Assembly (NCBI GenBank): GCA_009809945.1
Contig: WTPW01000016.1
Span: 701,140-765,139 of the forward strand
Source of the DNA: Gigaspora margarita
Taxonomy: Eukaryota > Glomeromycota > Glomeromycetes > Diversisporales > Gigasporaceae
Direction: 5' to 3'
DNA length: 64,000 nucleotides
Shown here: positions 1 to 10,100 of the stretch, one piece after another
Position numbering within the stretch: position 1 is the first letter of the stretch
How the letters are laid out: every line of letters starts with the position of its first letter
The notes under the pieces: generated by a model
The model's input: the letters and a program-made list of their open reading frames with translations, nothing else
Databases searched by the model: none
What the model was told of the DNA's origin: nothing
Made by a program: the position numbers and the translations under genes

Positions 1-480
1 ATTCTTTGTATTTTTCAACTTAACACAATGTATTATACAATTTAATTTATAATCATTTTGTTAAAACTTCAAGTGCTTTTTATATTTACTTATAGTAAAA
101 CAAACCTTTCTATAAAATTTTACTAGTGCTACTATAGGTAAATGCAATAAATATGAATCTAATTACTTTGTTATTTAACTATTTAAACTTAGCACTAACA
201 AATACTTTGTGACTTTTTTACTTGCTTAGTATTAGCATATCATTTGACCCAAATCATCTATATATAAGTCTACACAATAATGATACTCTCAATATAAAAA
301 ACACACTGCATGACAATGAATGTTTTATTTTAAAATCTTTAAAGGCAATTTCCTTAAATATTTATTTTGTTACCCATATTGTACAGCTTTAAATATATGT
401 GCTATGCATAGTATATACATATGTACAGAATTTGTCATGATCAAATTACATTATCAAATTGATAAACATTTTATATAATT
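1..480. other. AT-rich intergenic DNA, nothing recognised
   Basis: No coding signal, no clear repeat and no RNA gene is visible here. The stretch is AT-rich throughout and leads into a cluster of GAGAAC/GTTCTC motifs. Confidence 0.5.
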
Positions 481-483
481 TAT

Positions 484-640
484 TGTTCTCATTAGTAAAT
501 CTAGAACATAAAAATTTTATAAATGTTCTCTTTGAGAACATTTCAAGAGGATAAAATGTTCTCAAATAAGAGAACCTTTTTTTAAATCTTAATGTTCTTA
601 AAAAAACTCAAATGTTCATTGAGAACCATGAGAACATTGA
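484..640. repeat. Cluster of GTTCTC / GAGAAC motifs in both orientations
   Basis: The hexamer GTTCTC or its complement GAGAAC, often extended to ATGTTCTC or GAGAACAT, occurs about seven times within roughly 150 bases, with a few one-off variants. Several copies face each other and form small inverted pairs. This could be a degenerate foldback core or a cluster of protein-binding sites. No adjacent gene is visible to support a promoter role. Confidence 0.5.
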
Positions 641-835
641 ATTTTAAACACTGGCCGTATTTGTTGTTATACAAATAAAGGCTAAGAGATGGTAATGCAT
701 CTGCAATTTTTTTTTTTTTTAGCTTCCTTCTATTTTTTTTATTTTCCATGAAAACTTTTAGTATAAGGAATAAAATAGTAATTCGTTGAAATCGAGAATG
801 AGAGTCCATGACAAAGTTATTTGAGCAATCTCTTT

Positions 836-970
836 GAATATTAAAATTTCCAAACAAGGGATAAAAAAGATAATCTTTCGTGAATATTAAAATTTCCAAA
901 CAAGGGATAAAAAAGATAATCTTTCGTGAATATTAAAATTTCCAAACAAGGGATAAAAAAGATCTTTCGT
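836..970. repeat. 46-bp tandem repeat, 2.9 copies
   Basis: Three head-to-tail copies (836-881, 882-927, 928-970) each begin GAATATTAAAATTTCCAAAC. The first two are essentially identical and the third lacks a few bases near its end. This suggests a recent tandem duplication. Open reading frames crossing it are by-products of the repeat. Confidence 0.9.
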
Positions 971-988
971 AAAATGGTTGTAAGTTCA

Positions 989-1653
989 CCCTATGAGAAA
1001 AGTGGTCCGGGTGTTGGTACGGGTTGGCACGGGGTTGTCTGGATAGGCACGTGTCACGTGGCACGTAAAGGCATGAAACACGAACCAAAACGTGACAGAA
1101 TGGCACGTATATTACGTTTTACGGTATTGGTACGTGCATTGGGTGGCACGTATAGGCAGGGTCGTCTAAAGCCGTTTGCGGAAAATCGGTTGTTTTGATC
1201 GACACGGATCAGCCCGACGAGAAAAAAAAGTGAAAACCGTCAAAAATACAAGAAACGAGTGTCTAAACCTATCTTGGGTTATTAACAAAAAATGTCGGGG
1301 AGGCAATTTTACTATAAGGTCTGATCTCATCCTAACCCTACACTTACCCTTACCCTAACCCTAATCAAAAAGTCAAAAACATATGACCGCACACGGCTTT
1401 AGACGTACCCCGTACAGGCACGTNATATTACGTGTAATTACCCGTGCCAAAACCCGAAAGTTTTGGTTTAGTAAAGTGCAGCAAAACCCGGTCCATTTAC
1501 GGTCCAAAATGTCCGGGTAAACGGTCCAATTCGGACCAATTCAACGTGCCAACACGGATCACAGACGTACAAACCCGGACATCCGGACGTGCCGCACTTG
1601 ACCGTGTCTCTCCGTAGAAACACGTGCCCACACGGGCCACTTTTTTCATAGGG
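989..1653. mobile_element. Foldback/MITE-like element, TCA target duplication
   Basis: The ends are inverted copies: CCCTATGAGAAAAGTGG at the left, and its near-complement ending TTTTTTCATAGGG at the right. Both are flanked by TCA (986-988 and 1654-1656). The interior is much richer in GC than the surroundings, is full of CACGTG/GGCACG motifs, and carries telomere-like CCCTAA copies at 1330-1364. The sequence has an N at 1424. No transposase frame is present, so it is non-autonomous. Confidence 0.7.
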
Positions 1654-1710
1654 TCAAATGACAATCTCAATTTTTTATTATTATTTTGCTTATTTTTGTA
1701 CGGCAAAATT

Positions 1711-1846
1711 GTTACTGCCATACCAAAATTTTGATTGTATTTGTACGGTTGAGTTTTAAAATTCTTATTAGACAGAGGTCTAGCAAGAATTTTAAAATTC
1801 AACCGTACAAATACGTATGATCAAAATTTTGGTGCGGCAGTACGTA
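1711..1846. repeat. Foldback (inverted repeat), first of four consecutive
   Basis: The left arm starts GTTACTGCCATACCAAAATT and reappears in reverse complement at about 1785-1846, separated by about 15 bases. The arms are imperfect over roughly 60 bases. It would form a long hairpin and is probably a short MITE. Confidence 0.75.
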
Positions 1847-1870
1847 ACAACAGCCGGACAATATCGTTAT

Positions 1871-2051
1871 TGTATGGATAGATAAAAAAATATCGGTACG
1901 GTGGTATAGATATATATCAGTGATCGAACCAAATATCTGTCGGAGATATATGGGCCGCGTTGTAGCCCATATATCTCCGACAGATATTTGATCCGATCAC
2001 TGATATATATATCTATACCACCGTACCGATATTTTTTTATCTATCCATACA
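1871..2051. repeat. Near-perfect 85-bp inverted repeat with 9-base loop
   Basis: Arms 1871-1955 and 1965-2051 are reverse complements apart from about two substitutions and one TA-dinucleotide difference. The spacer is about nine bases. Such identity over 85 bases implies a young or homogenised foldback element. It directly abuts the next foldback. Confidence 0.9.
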
Positions 2052-2054
2052 ATT

Positions 2055-2168
2055 CTGAGATAACATCACATTGGTACATTGATAAGTTTTTTGATTATTT
2101 AGAAAATGCCGCTTCGCGGCATTCTCTGATCAAAAAAATTATCAATGTACCAACGGGATGTTATCTCA
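2055..2168. repeat. Inverted repeat with inner GC-rich hairpin
   Basis: The outer arms read TGAGATAACATC and GATGTTATCTCA and extend about 40 bases. A second stem, AATGCCGC-TTCG-CGGCATT, sits at the centre. It lies immediately right of the 1871-2051 foldback. Confidence 0.85.
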
Positions 2169-2209
2169 AATTATCGTACTATATTTTATAATTATTTCTG
2201 ATCACCATA

Positions 2210-2335
2210 CCGTTCACTACACCTCTACCTTTCTTAATCTCAGATCAGCGGGTGTAATTTGGCCAAAAATCTCATTACAATTTCCGCTAATCAGAGATTA
2301 AAAGATTGGGTAAAGGGATGGTCGGAACGGTACGG
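2210..2335. mobile_element. Stowaway-like MITE with TA target duplication
   Basis: The termini are CCGTTC... and ...GAACGGTACGG with TA on each side (2208-2209 and 2336-2337). The inner arms carry the motif GATTAGCGG, also seen in the 5075-5223 element. The TA duplication and CCGTA-type ends suggest a non-autonomous Tc1/mariner-type element. Confidence 0.6.
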
Positions 2336-2865
2336 TATTTCCTATCATTTTTTGCGTAATAAGTGAGCTTAAAATTTGCCTTCCAGATATATGATAAGTA
2401 ATAATTATTCGTCATAGGGAATAATTAGTAATAGTATGTATGTGTAAAAATTTGTGTAATATTGAGGTAAAAAATAAGTAATAATTACTTATAATTATAA
2501 TGACCAACACAATTGATCCGCTTAAAATATTTTCCGCAAAGTAAAATTTATTCCCCGACATTTTTGGAACTATCGATTAAGAACGCCCAGAAACTAATTT
2601 GGGCAAACAAAAAAAAAACAAGTGAAAAAAAACGTTAAATATCATTTTTTATAAATTTAAATTTATATTGTTTAATTTAAAAAAATCTTGAAAATTCCCA
2701 AATTGGCTATTCTTAATAGGTTCTACGTAGTCTTTTATGGTAGGGCTGTAAATAAAATTTAAACGATGAACGGTGATCAACTTGAATTATCTGTTATACA
2801 TTCGGCACATACCGGTACATACCGGTACAGTGCGTGAAATTTTGATTAAAATATAGATGTACTGT
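2336..2865. other. Intergenic, no feature seen
   Basis: AT-rich sequence with short TAATAATTA-type repetition and no coding signal. An incomplete inverted pair around GGCTATTCTTAATAGG and CTATCGATTAAGAA is too weak to call. Confidence 0.4.
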
Positions 2866-3135
2866 ATGCATCTATGTACCCCTGTACAAAATGGAGGTCG
2901 TTTAATGCCTGGCACCTTACGAAATTACCCGATATATAATCCGGATCAGTCGGAACATACAAAGCGAGACGGTAAAGACAAAAATGCTATTTTGTTATAT
3001 ATGAGTTACTTCTTCCTATCCTAACCCTAACCTGGCCCTAATATTAATTAAAATCGGAAATTATTGGTAATTTCGTATGGTCCAGACTTTAAACGTCCCC
3101 AAAATTGAGGGTTTACATAGATGTACCCATAACAA
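2866..3135. repeat. Foldback element with telomere-like centre
   Basis: Imperfect inverted arms of about 65 bases (2868-2937 and 3066-3135) share GCATCTATGTAC-type ends and TACGAAATTACC at the inner edge. The core includes CCTAACCCTAACC at about 3018-3035. No target duplication was resolved. Confidence 0.7.
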
Positions 3136-3477
3136 TGCAGAGCAGTATAAAATCACATGAAAGAGCAATCCAATCAGATGCACGGATTCGGATACCTTTT
3201 CACTTCATGTAACTTACATTTCGCCGCACTCCGTTCCTGGTGTGGACTAAAAAAAAACAACTTTTTGGCTGAATTTAAGATTTTTAATTCAAATTAATAA
3301 TATTGGTTCTTATTTGCGTGCAGTAATATTTTTATTACACATTAGCTTAATAAAATATCGAAATTTTAGATTAAATTAAATTTTCCGAAATAATGCTTTA
3401 TTTTATAAACCGGTTTTATATATAGGACGTGACTAAGTGATGTTATAAGCCTACATCTATAATTGAGATGTGATACA
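3136..3477. other. Intergenic, no feature seen
   Basis: AT-rich sequence between two MITEs. No gene or repeat is supported. Confidence 0.4.
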
Positions 3478-3480
3478 TTA

Positions 3481-3757
3481 GGCCGCGCAAAGTTAATTTT
3501 TCGTTTTCACTACATGGATCTGAAAATTGAGTTGATCGGTCGGTTTTTTTTTATGGCAGCCCTATCGGACAATTCAGATCTTAACTGAATGATAAAAATG
3601 CTAGAAAAAAATAAGTGACATAAATAGGATAATTGACAAAATAGAATAATTGGTATACTGTAATAATCGGTATAATTGTGATTTAAAAAAAAGAAATTTC
3701 AAAATTGAATAAATGGGTCGGTCGAATAATTCCAACGGAAAATCAATTTTGCGTGCC
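3481..3757. mobile_element. Tourist-like MITE (GGCC ends, TTA duplication)
   Basis: The element starts GGCCGCGCAAAGTTAATTTT and ends with the imperfect complement AAAATCAATTTTGCGTGCC. It is flanked by TTA at 3478-3480 and 3758-3760. GGCC ends with a three-base TTA/TAA duplication are typical of PIF/Harbinger-type Tourist MITEs. The same arms recur at 17123-17505 and at 49403-49495. Confidence 0.8.
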
Positions 3758-4231
3758 TTATAAATTTTTATCTTTTCGCTGACTTTTATTGAAAAATAAT
3801 ATGAGGAATCATTCATTTGATCATAAAAGGTAATTTAATTTAAAATTAATGACAAAGTTGACGAATTAAAAGTTTGGATCAGATCACACTCATTTATCTT
3901 GATCGATCCAAAAAAATTTTACAGTAAATTTATTCATAGAAAAAAAATTTGGTACAGATAATTCCCTAGAACAAATGATGTACGTACGTTATATTTTTTG
4001 CGTTATAGGTTATGTCAATGGTTGAATTTCATTGATTTTATGGTAATACACTGCATTTGTGAAACTTATTTTATAAATTTACCACTATAGATTTATAGAT
4101 TAAGCCGTGGTATAAGAATTTTCAGTTGTATACTTTATTAAATTTTCAATAAAGAGCATGTTCACATATCAGTAATTAATTGGTCAAGTAAAACATCTTA
4201 TTATCTATAACCAATTATATGTACTACATAT

Positions 4232-4488
4232 GTACGTACATACAGTGCAGGAAATTTAAAAATCCCAATCTTCATACAGAGATAATGCATAAATTTCTCA
4301 AATGATCCAATATTTTCGCATAAAAATAATACGTCAAGAATAATATGTACTTAATAACAATCTTTCTATGTATATTCTTAAATTTAAAGTCACCGCTATT
4401 GAAAATTTAACATGTCTCCAATGAGTTTGCTAAACTTTATTATAAATAAAGTGATTGAGGCTTTTGATTTCCTGCACCGTACGTTCGT
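4232..4488. repeat. Foldback element of about 257 bp
   Basis: The left end reads GTACGTACATACAGTGCAGG. The right end carries the reverse complement of the same motif (CCTGCACCGTACGTTC). The arms are about 35-40 bases and imperfect. There is no coding content. Confidence 0.7.
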
Positions 4489-4500
4489 TCATATTTTTGT

Positions 4501-4766
4501 GTAAAATTACACAAGTTTATAGTAGTACGTAAATACACAAATTTATAGTAAAATACACAAGTTTATAGTAATTACACAAGTTTATAGTAATTACACAAGT
4601 TTATAGTAAATGCACAAGTTTATAGTAAATGCACAAGTTTATAGTTATAGTAAATACACAGGTTTATAGTAAATACACAAGTTTATCGTAAATACACAAG
4701 TTTATAGTAAATACACAAGTTTATTGTAAATACAGAATTTATAGTAAATACACAAGTTTATAGAAA
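4501..4766. repeat. 18-19-bp minisatellite (ACACAAGTTTATAGTAA)
   Basis: About thirteen head-to-tail copies of ACACAAGTTTATAGTAAAT, with single-base variants and one partial internal duplication. It is followed by a short TTTA run (about 4795-4818) and an AT run (about 4930-4957). The repeats are directly contiguous, so this is not a CRISPR array. Confidence 0.95.
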
Positions 4767-5074
4767 CAAATAAAAAATTTATGTTTTATTGCAAATTTAT
4801 TTATTTATTTATTTATTTTTTGATATACTGTACATAGTGATAGTACAGTTATATCACCCTTTCTTCCAGAGTATTTTTTTTCGCAGATATAACTAAGGGA
4901 AATAATTCAATATATAAAACATATAAAAACATATATATATATATATATATATATATAAAGAAATTTAATTTGCTTATGTCTGGGGATATAACTTAAATTG
5001 AGATATAATCCAGGCATGAATATACATCAAATTTACCGGTAATAATTTTGACATTTCATAAACTTAAAAGAGTA

Positions 5075-5223
5075 CCATAGAACTCGGAATAAACACAACA
5101 CCCTCTACCCTACATTTTCAATCCCAGATTAACGGAAATAACTTGATAAAGATTTTAATGCTACTGTATTTCCGCTAATCTGTATTGAAAAAATGTGTGA
5201 TGCTTATTTTTTGAGTTTTACGG
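5075..5223. mobile_element. Stowaway-like MITE, TA duplication
   Basis: The ends CCATAGAACTC... and ...GAGTTTTACGG are imperfect inverted copies, bounded by TA at 5073-5074 and 5224-5225. The inner arms share AGATTARCGGAAATA with the 2210-2335 element, which suggests the same family. Confidence 0.7.
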
Positions 5224-5557
5224 TATTTAGAGATAGCTGAATAATTATAGTTAATTTGAAAAGATAATTACCGTAGGTTATAAGCAAATCCTTCCTAAAT
5301 ATATTAATCTATTTTATCCCCTGCATACTGTACTTCGTACGTACGTACATCATGCTTAAAGAAATCAATATTCCATACGTCAGATCTTGTCACACCGCGG
5401 TTTCGTCATATCTGTGACGATATTGGTCCACAGATATAAGAACTATTTCCAAGAATCCATACATAGAACGAGATTTGGTGTATACATAACTGATACATAT
5501 CAATTGACTTTAATTTTATTATTCCTTTGTTGTTAGCAAATTATTAATAGATACTGT

Positions 5558-5872
5558 TAGGGTTGTTATAACTTACTTGACAATATACTTTACATGGTAA
5601 ATTACGGTAAGTTACCAGGGCCAATATGTAAGTTACAATATAGTATTAAGTTGGCCAAATCATATGGCAATTTCTACCAGCATTAACATCAACTTGACAC
5701 AGCTTTAATTGCTAAACAGATGACCACCAATTAAAACCAAATTATAGTATAATTTTAGGCCAAATTTTATAAATTGAGTCATTTTGAGTTTATACGTATA
5801 ACTTCATACCTTACGACGTAAATTACAGTGTCAGTAAATTACATGTAACTTACATGAAATTTAACAACCCTA
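5558..5872. mobile_element. hAT-type MITE with perfect 8-bp duplication
   Basis: The element begins TAGGGTTGTTATAACTTAC and ends TTAACAACCCTA. It is flanked on both sides by GATACTGT (5550-5557 and 5873-5880). An eight-base duplication and TAGGG-type ends are the hallmark of hAT transposition. At 315 bp with no reading frame it is non-autonomous. Copies of GTAAGTTAC are scattered near both ends. Confidence 0.9.
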
Positions 5873-5880
5873 GATACTGT

Positions 5881-7104
5881 GTAAAGCTTTAAAAAAATAA
5901 ATTTATTTAAATAAAAACAATAAAATGCATCCTTTGAATAATTTTCAAAAATGTGCATCTAGAAAGTGTACATTTTACGATTAAGAATTTTATATAAGTT
6001 TGCTATTAAAACATAATACGTACAATTATAAGAAGTGTATTTGTGAAAAGTTAACTGTAAATAGGTAGATATTAATGACTAGAATGTCAGACTTATATAA
6101 TTTCATGGATTCATTGATTCATCATTGTTCAAACAATAAAAAGCACTTGCATACATCTGGACACTCGATGAATGATAGTCAAATATTTGCACCTGTTTAA
6201 CAAATATAATGAATGCGCAAATTAAAGCTATGGTATTGTTTTATCTATTAACAGAATGTTCTATAATATATAACCATTTTATCATTTATAGAAATTGACT
6301 TGTTTAAAAATTATTTTATTATAAGTTATAAAAACGACCTTTTAGAAATTTTAAAGAAATAATGTATTTAGATTTAAAGGTTGAAATTACGTAAGGATAT
6401 ACAATGTACCACTTACAGTGTTTGTACATGTGAATATAAAAATTGGCTAAACTAGAACGTTTGCAAAGCCAAGAAAACTCAAAAATACAAAAGTTCAGGA
6501 AAAAATGTCTAAATCTGTTTTGTAGCACTAATTTAAAATGATTAAAAATGAAATATTACGTATGAAAGATATATATAACTTTTTACCACTTTCCTTATGG
6601 GCTTCCATCCTAATATGTACTGATTCAAAATCTTTATTTCACGTAGATTTCTTTTTCTTTTTTTTTTTGGTCTGTATCACTCATAAAAGTTTTTCCATAC
6701 GTACATACGTACTGTACATTGACCAAGTAACTCATGATCCTCATTACACATGCAGGGTATGAATACAATTTGTTTTTAGTCTCTCCTTAATACTTAACCG
6801 GGTAAACGTTGATGCGAAATATTTCGTAATTTATTTATGTAATTACAAACTATCTAAAATAAGAAAGAGCGCTTGTCATAATTGAGATACTTAATTAGCT
6901 ATACTGTCGATTTATAAAATATAAAAATCTTATATTTGGGACGAAATTACTGAATTTATTTTCTTTACAAAGAAAAATTTTATAAGTACCCTTTAAATAA
7001 TTAGTATGTATGATTATAATTAAAATCATCTTTTATTATTAATCATTTAAATGACTAATTAGTTCTCATTTTGTAGATTTTCCACTCATTTTGTTTTAGT
7101 TTAT
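5881..7104 (+). promoter_or_regulatory. Upstream region of kinase copy 1, duplicated at copy 2
   Basis: From about 6255 to the start codon this stretch can be aligned by eye with about 48120-49262 upstream of kinase copy 2. Shared blocks include AAATTATTTTATTAT and ACCTTTTAGAAATTT. The duplication therefore carried at least about 850 bases of 5' flank. No defined promoter element can be named. The small reading frames here are not supported as genes. Confidence 0.5.
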
Positions 7105-10100
7105 ATGTCGTTACCTTCGATCCACGGTGGTAACATCAAGAATAAACAAACCTTTATTAATACAGTCTACAATTATGACTGGTCATCAACCCCACTTGGT
7201 CCTATGGATTCATGGGATCCTGCTTTCAAAAATGCTGTGGTAATTTGTTGAATTGATTCTTATTTTTTTTTATACGAAAACTTTTCATTTACTTTATAAA
7301 GAAACAAAATCGTATGTCAATTGTCAATTTCAGAATTTGTGCCTTCAAACTGCATTTCCCAGCGTTATATATACTGGTCCCGGTTGGATACAAATATATA
7401 ACGAAGGTAAATCAATTTTTAAAATTACTTATTATGTCGATTGATTAGCTTTAAAATAATCATTCTATTCATTTATATAGCTTATGAATCAGTGCTAATG
7501 ACGAAACAACACGGTTAATTAGATAATTTCACATATTTATAAATAAATTACGGCGCGTTTGTCAAATTAACTGCAGGTTTTGCACAACTCCTACAAGAAC
7601 GTGCCTACTCTTAAATTGATTTTATTATTTGGGGTGGGTACGTTCTTGATAGGGGTATCACGAAAATGATCTGCAAAATCTGTAATTTTTGGTCCTCAAT
7701 TTAAGTTTTAGGGACAAAATTTATTATAGATCTTTTAATATTGGAACTTCGATTATAATAACCATTTCTTATTTATCACTAACCTATTATTACACTATCG
7801 CATCCCATTTTAAATTTCAATACAATTCTGACAACTCATTATAAACTTATTATATTAAAAATACTTTTAACTTTATTACGCCTTCTAATATGTATATATC
7901 AGAATAACAATATACGCATGAAATCATTGATTAGATGACTCACAAACAGGGATCAAAATTTTCAAATTTTGGGGATATTTTATAAATGTGCCGTAACCTA
8001 TCAATTTTATCAAGTTTAACATCCTTCCTTTTTTAAATTAAATAGCATTAGGAAAACCATTTAATGAAGTTTGGCCTGAAATATATGAATATAGTGCAGC
8101 TCAATTCGAAGGGTAAGTAATTGTTGAAACTAAAGTAGTAATTATTTGATGTGAGATTGGCTGAAACTGTTCAGGGTGTTAAGAATCTCATAGAAATGTA
8201 AATCCTATTTGCACTTTTTTGTCAGCAAATATATAAACATAAAAATCCTAATTTTACCCTTAAAATTTTAAATTGCATACTTTTTTCAGTTGTCCAGTTT
8301 CAATCAATACTAAACTTCGGTCGTGCCGATAATTTCAATGAAATTTTTTTATTTTTCATTTGTAATATTTAAAAAACAATTTTCTTTTAATATATGTAGT
8401 GTAAAAAGGACTGGCAAAGGCCACTTTAAAAAGGATGAATTATACTTATTAGAACGTGACGGATATATTGAAGAGGCATACTTTAATTATACATGTAGTC
8501 CTATCTTTATATCTGATGGTTCTGTCTGTGGTGCGTTTTGTATAGTACAAGAAACTACTCAAAAAGTTTTGAGTGCAAGGAGATTAAAAATACTTGGTGA
8601 ATTTGGTCGTAGGATTACTGGTTAGTAAATCATACTATAAAAAAAATATAAGACTTATCAGATGTCAATTCAAGTTTGTATTTATTTTAATCTTTTTTTC
8701 AAAAGAGGCTGAATCCTTAGAAAGTGCCTGCAACATTATAACGAAAATACTGGGTGATAATAATGCTGATATTCCTTATGCGATGATTTACTTGGTCGAT
8801 CGTAAATTAAATACACCTTCTGAATCTTTGATTGCTCGTCTCATTACTACAACCTTTGATTACGACAGTATAAGTGGTTGGCTTTTTCCTGATAATTTAC
8901 CCGAAACACCTGAAATAATTGAGTTAACTAAAGATGTTGATAAGAACTATAATACATTTATTGAAATAAAAAGAGAAGCTGCAACTTATTCATTTTTAAA
9001 ATGTGATTCTTGGCCAATACATCTTTTAATAAAGGAGGGTGATCATATAAAAGTTATCTTAAATGATGGATCTCAGGCTGTACTCTTATTGACAAAAATA
9101 TCTCTTTCTGAAGACCAAGTTTTATCTGCTATATTGATTTGTGGTATTAATCGACGTCGTACACTTGATGAAAAGTATATGGAATTTTTAAAAGTATGCA
9201 AAAATTTTTCATGATTAAACTTTTTATTTATTAAAAATATATATATATACTTACCGATAAATGTCATTCATTATGTTATAATTTGTTAGCTAATTACAAA
9301 TCATATGAATACATGTTTGTTACATGCAAGATCAATTGAGGAGGAAAAGAAGCGTTCTAAATCATTGACTGAATTAAATCGCCAAAATACCTTGTTTTTT
9401 CAAGGCATTAGTCATGAATTAAAAAGTATTGATTTATAATAAAATACTTTTTCAATTAATTGTCACATAAATACACTAACCATTTTCCTTTCACTATGCC
9501 AGCTCCGTTAACTTTAATGCTTTCACCACTTGATGACATAATTAATGCATGCCCACAAGAAGCGTCAATAATGTCATATCTTCAAATTATTCGACGTAAC
9601 GCTCGTCGATTGCTTAAACTTATCAATATTTTATTACAAGTAAGTTATATATTAAGTTCAAAAATAATAAAATACATTTATTTTTCTAAACAATTTTATT
9701 AATGAATATTCATTTCCTGTGCAGTATTCAAATATAGAATCTGAAAAATTTGAAGCGTGTTATCGTGAAACCAATATAGTTGAATTTACTCAAGAATTAG
9801 TTTCTGATTTTAAAAGTATGGCCGTAACATTAGGTTTAGATTATGTTATTGATATTCCATTTTCTGATAAATTTAATCAAGATATGGGAGATAATGTTTA
9901 TTTAGATCATGATATGTATGAAACAATTGTATTTAATCTTTGTAAGTATTTTTTAAAAAATTATGCTAAAAATGTGATCAGCCCAATTTTTTTATAACAT
10001 TCAAAGTTTGTTGTATAAAAATGATTTATTAAAAGGTTCAAATGCACTTAAGCATACTTGGAATGGAAGCGTAACTATTCGTTTATATGTTGACTACAAA

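Noticed and set aside
836-970. CRISPR-like array
   Set aside because: Repeats are directly contiguous without unique spacers, in a eukaryotic genome.
1330-1364. Internal telomere or chromosome end
   Set aside because: Only a few CCCTAA units, located inside a foldback element with single-copy-like DNA on both sides.
4501-4766. CRISPR-like array
   Set aside because: It is an 18-19-bp minisatellite without spacers.
9194-9216. End of a separate small protein at the stop after LKVCKNFS
   Set aside because: The reading frame continues by splicing at 9193/9290, giving the H-box exon; the same junction exists in copy 2.
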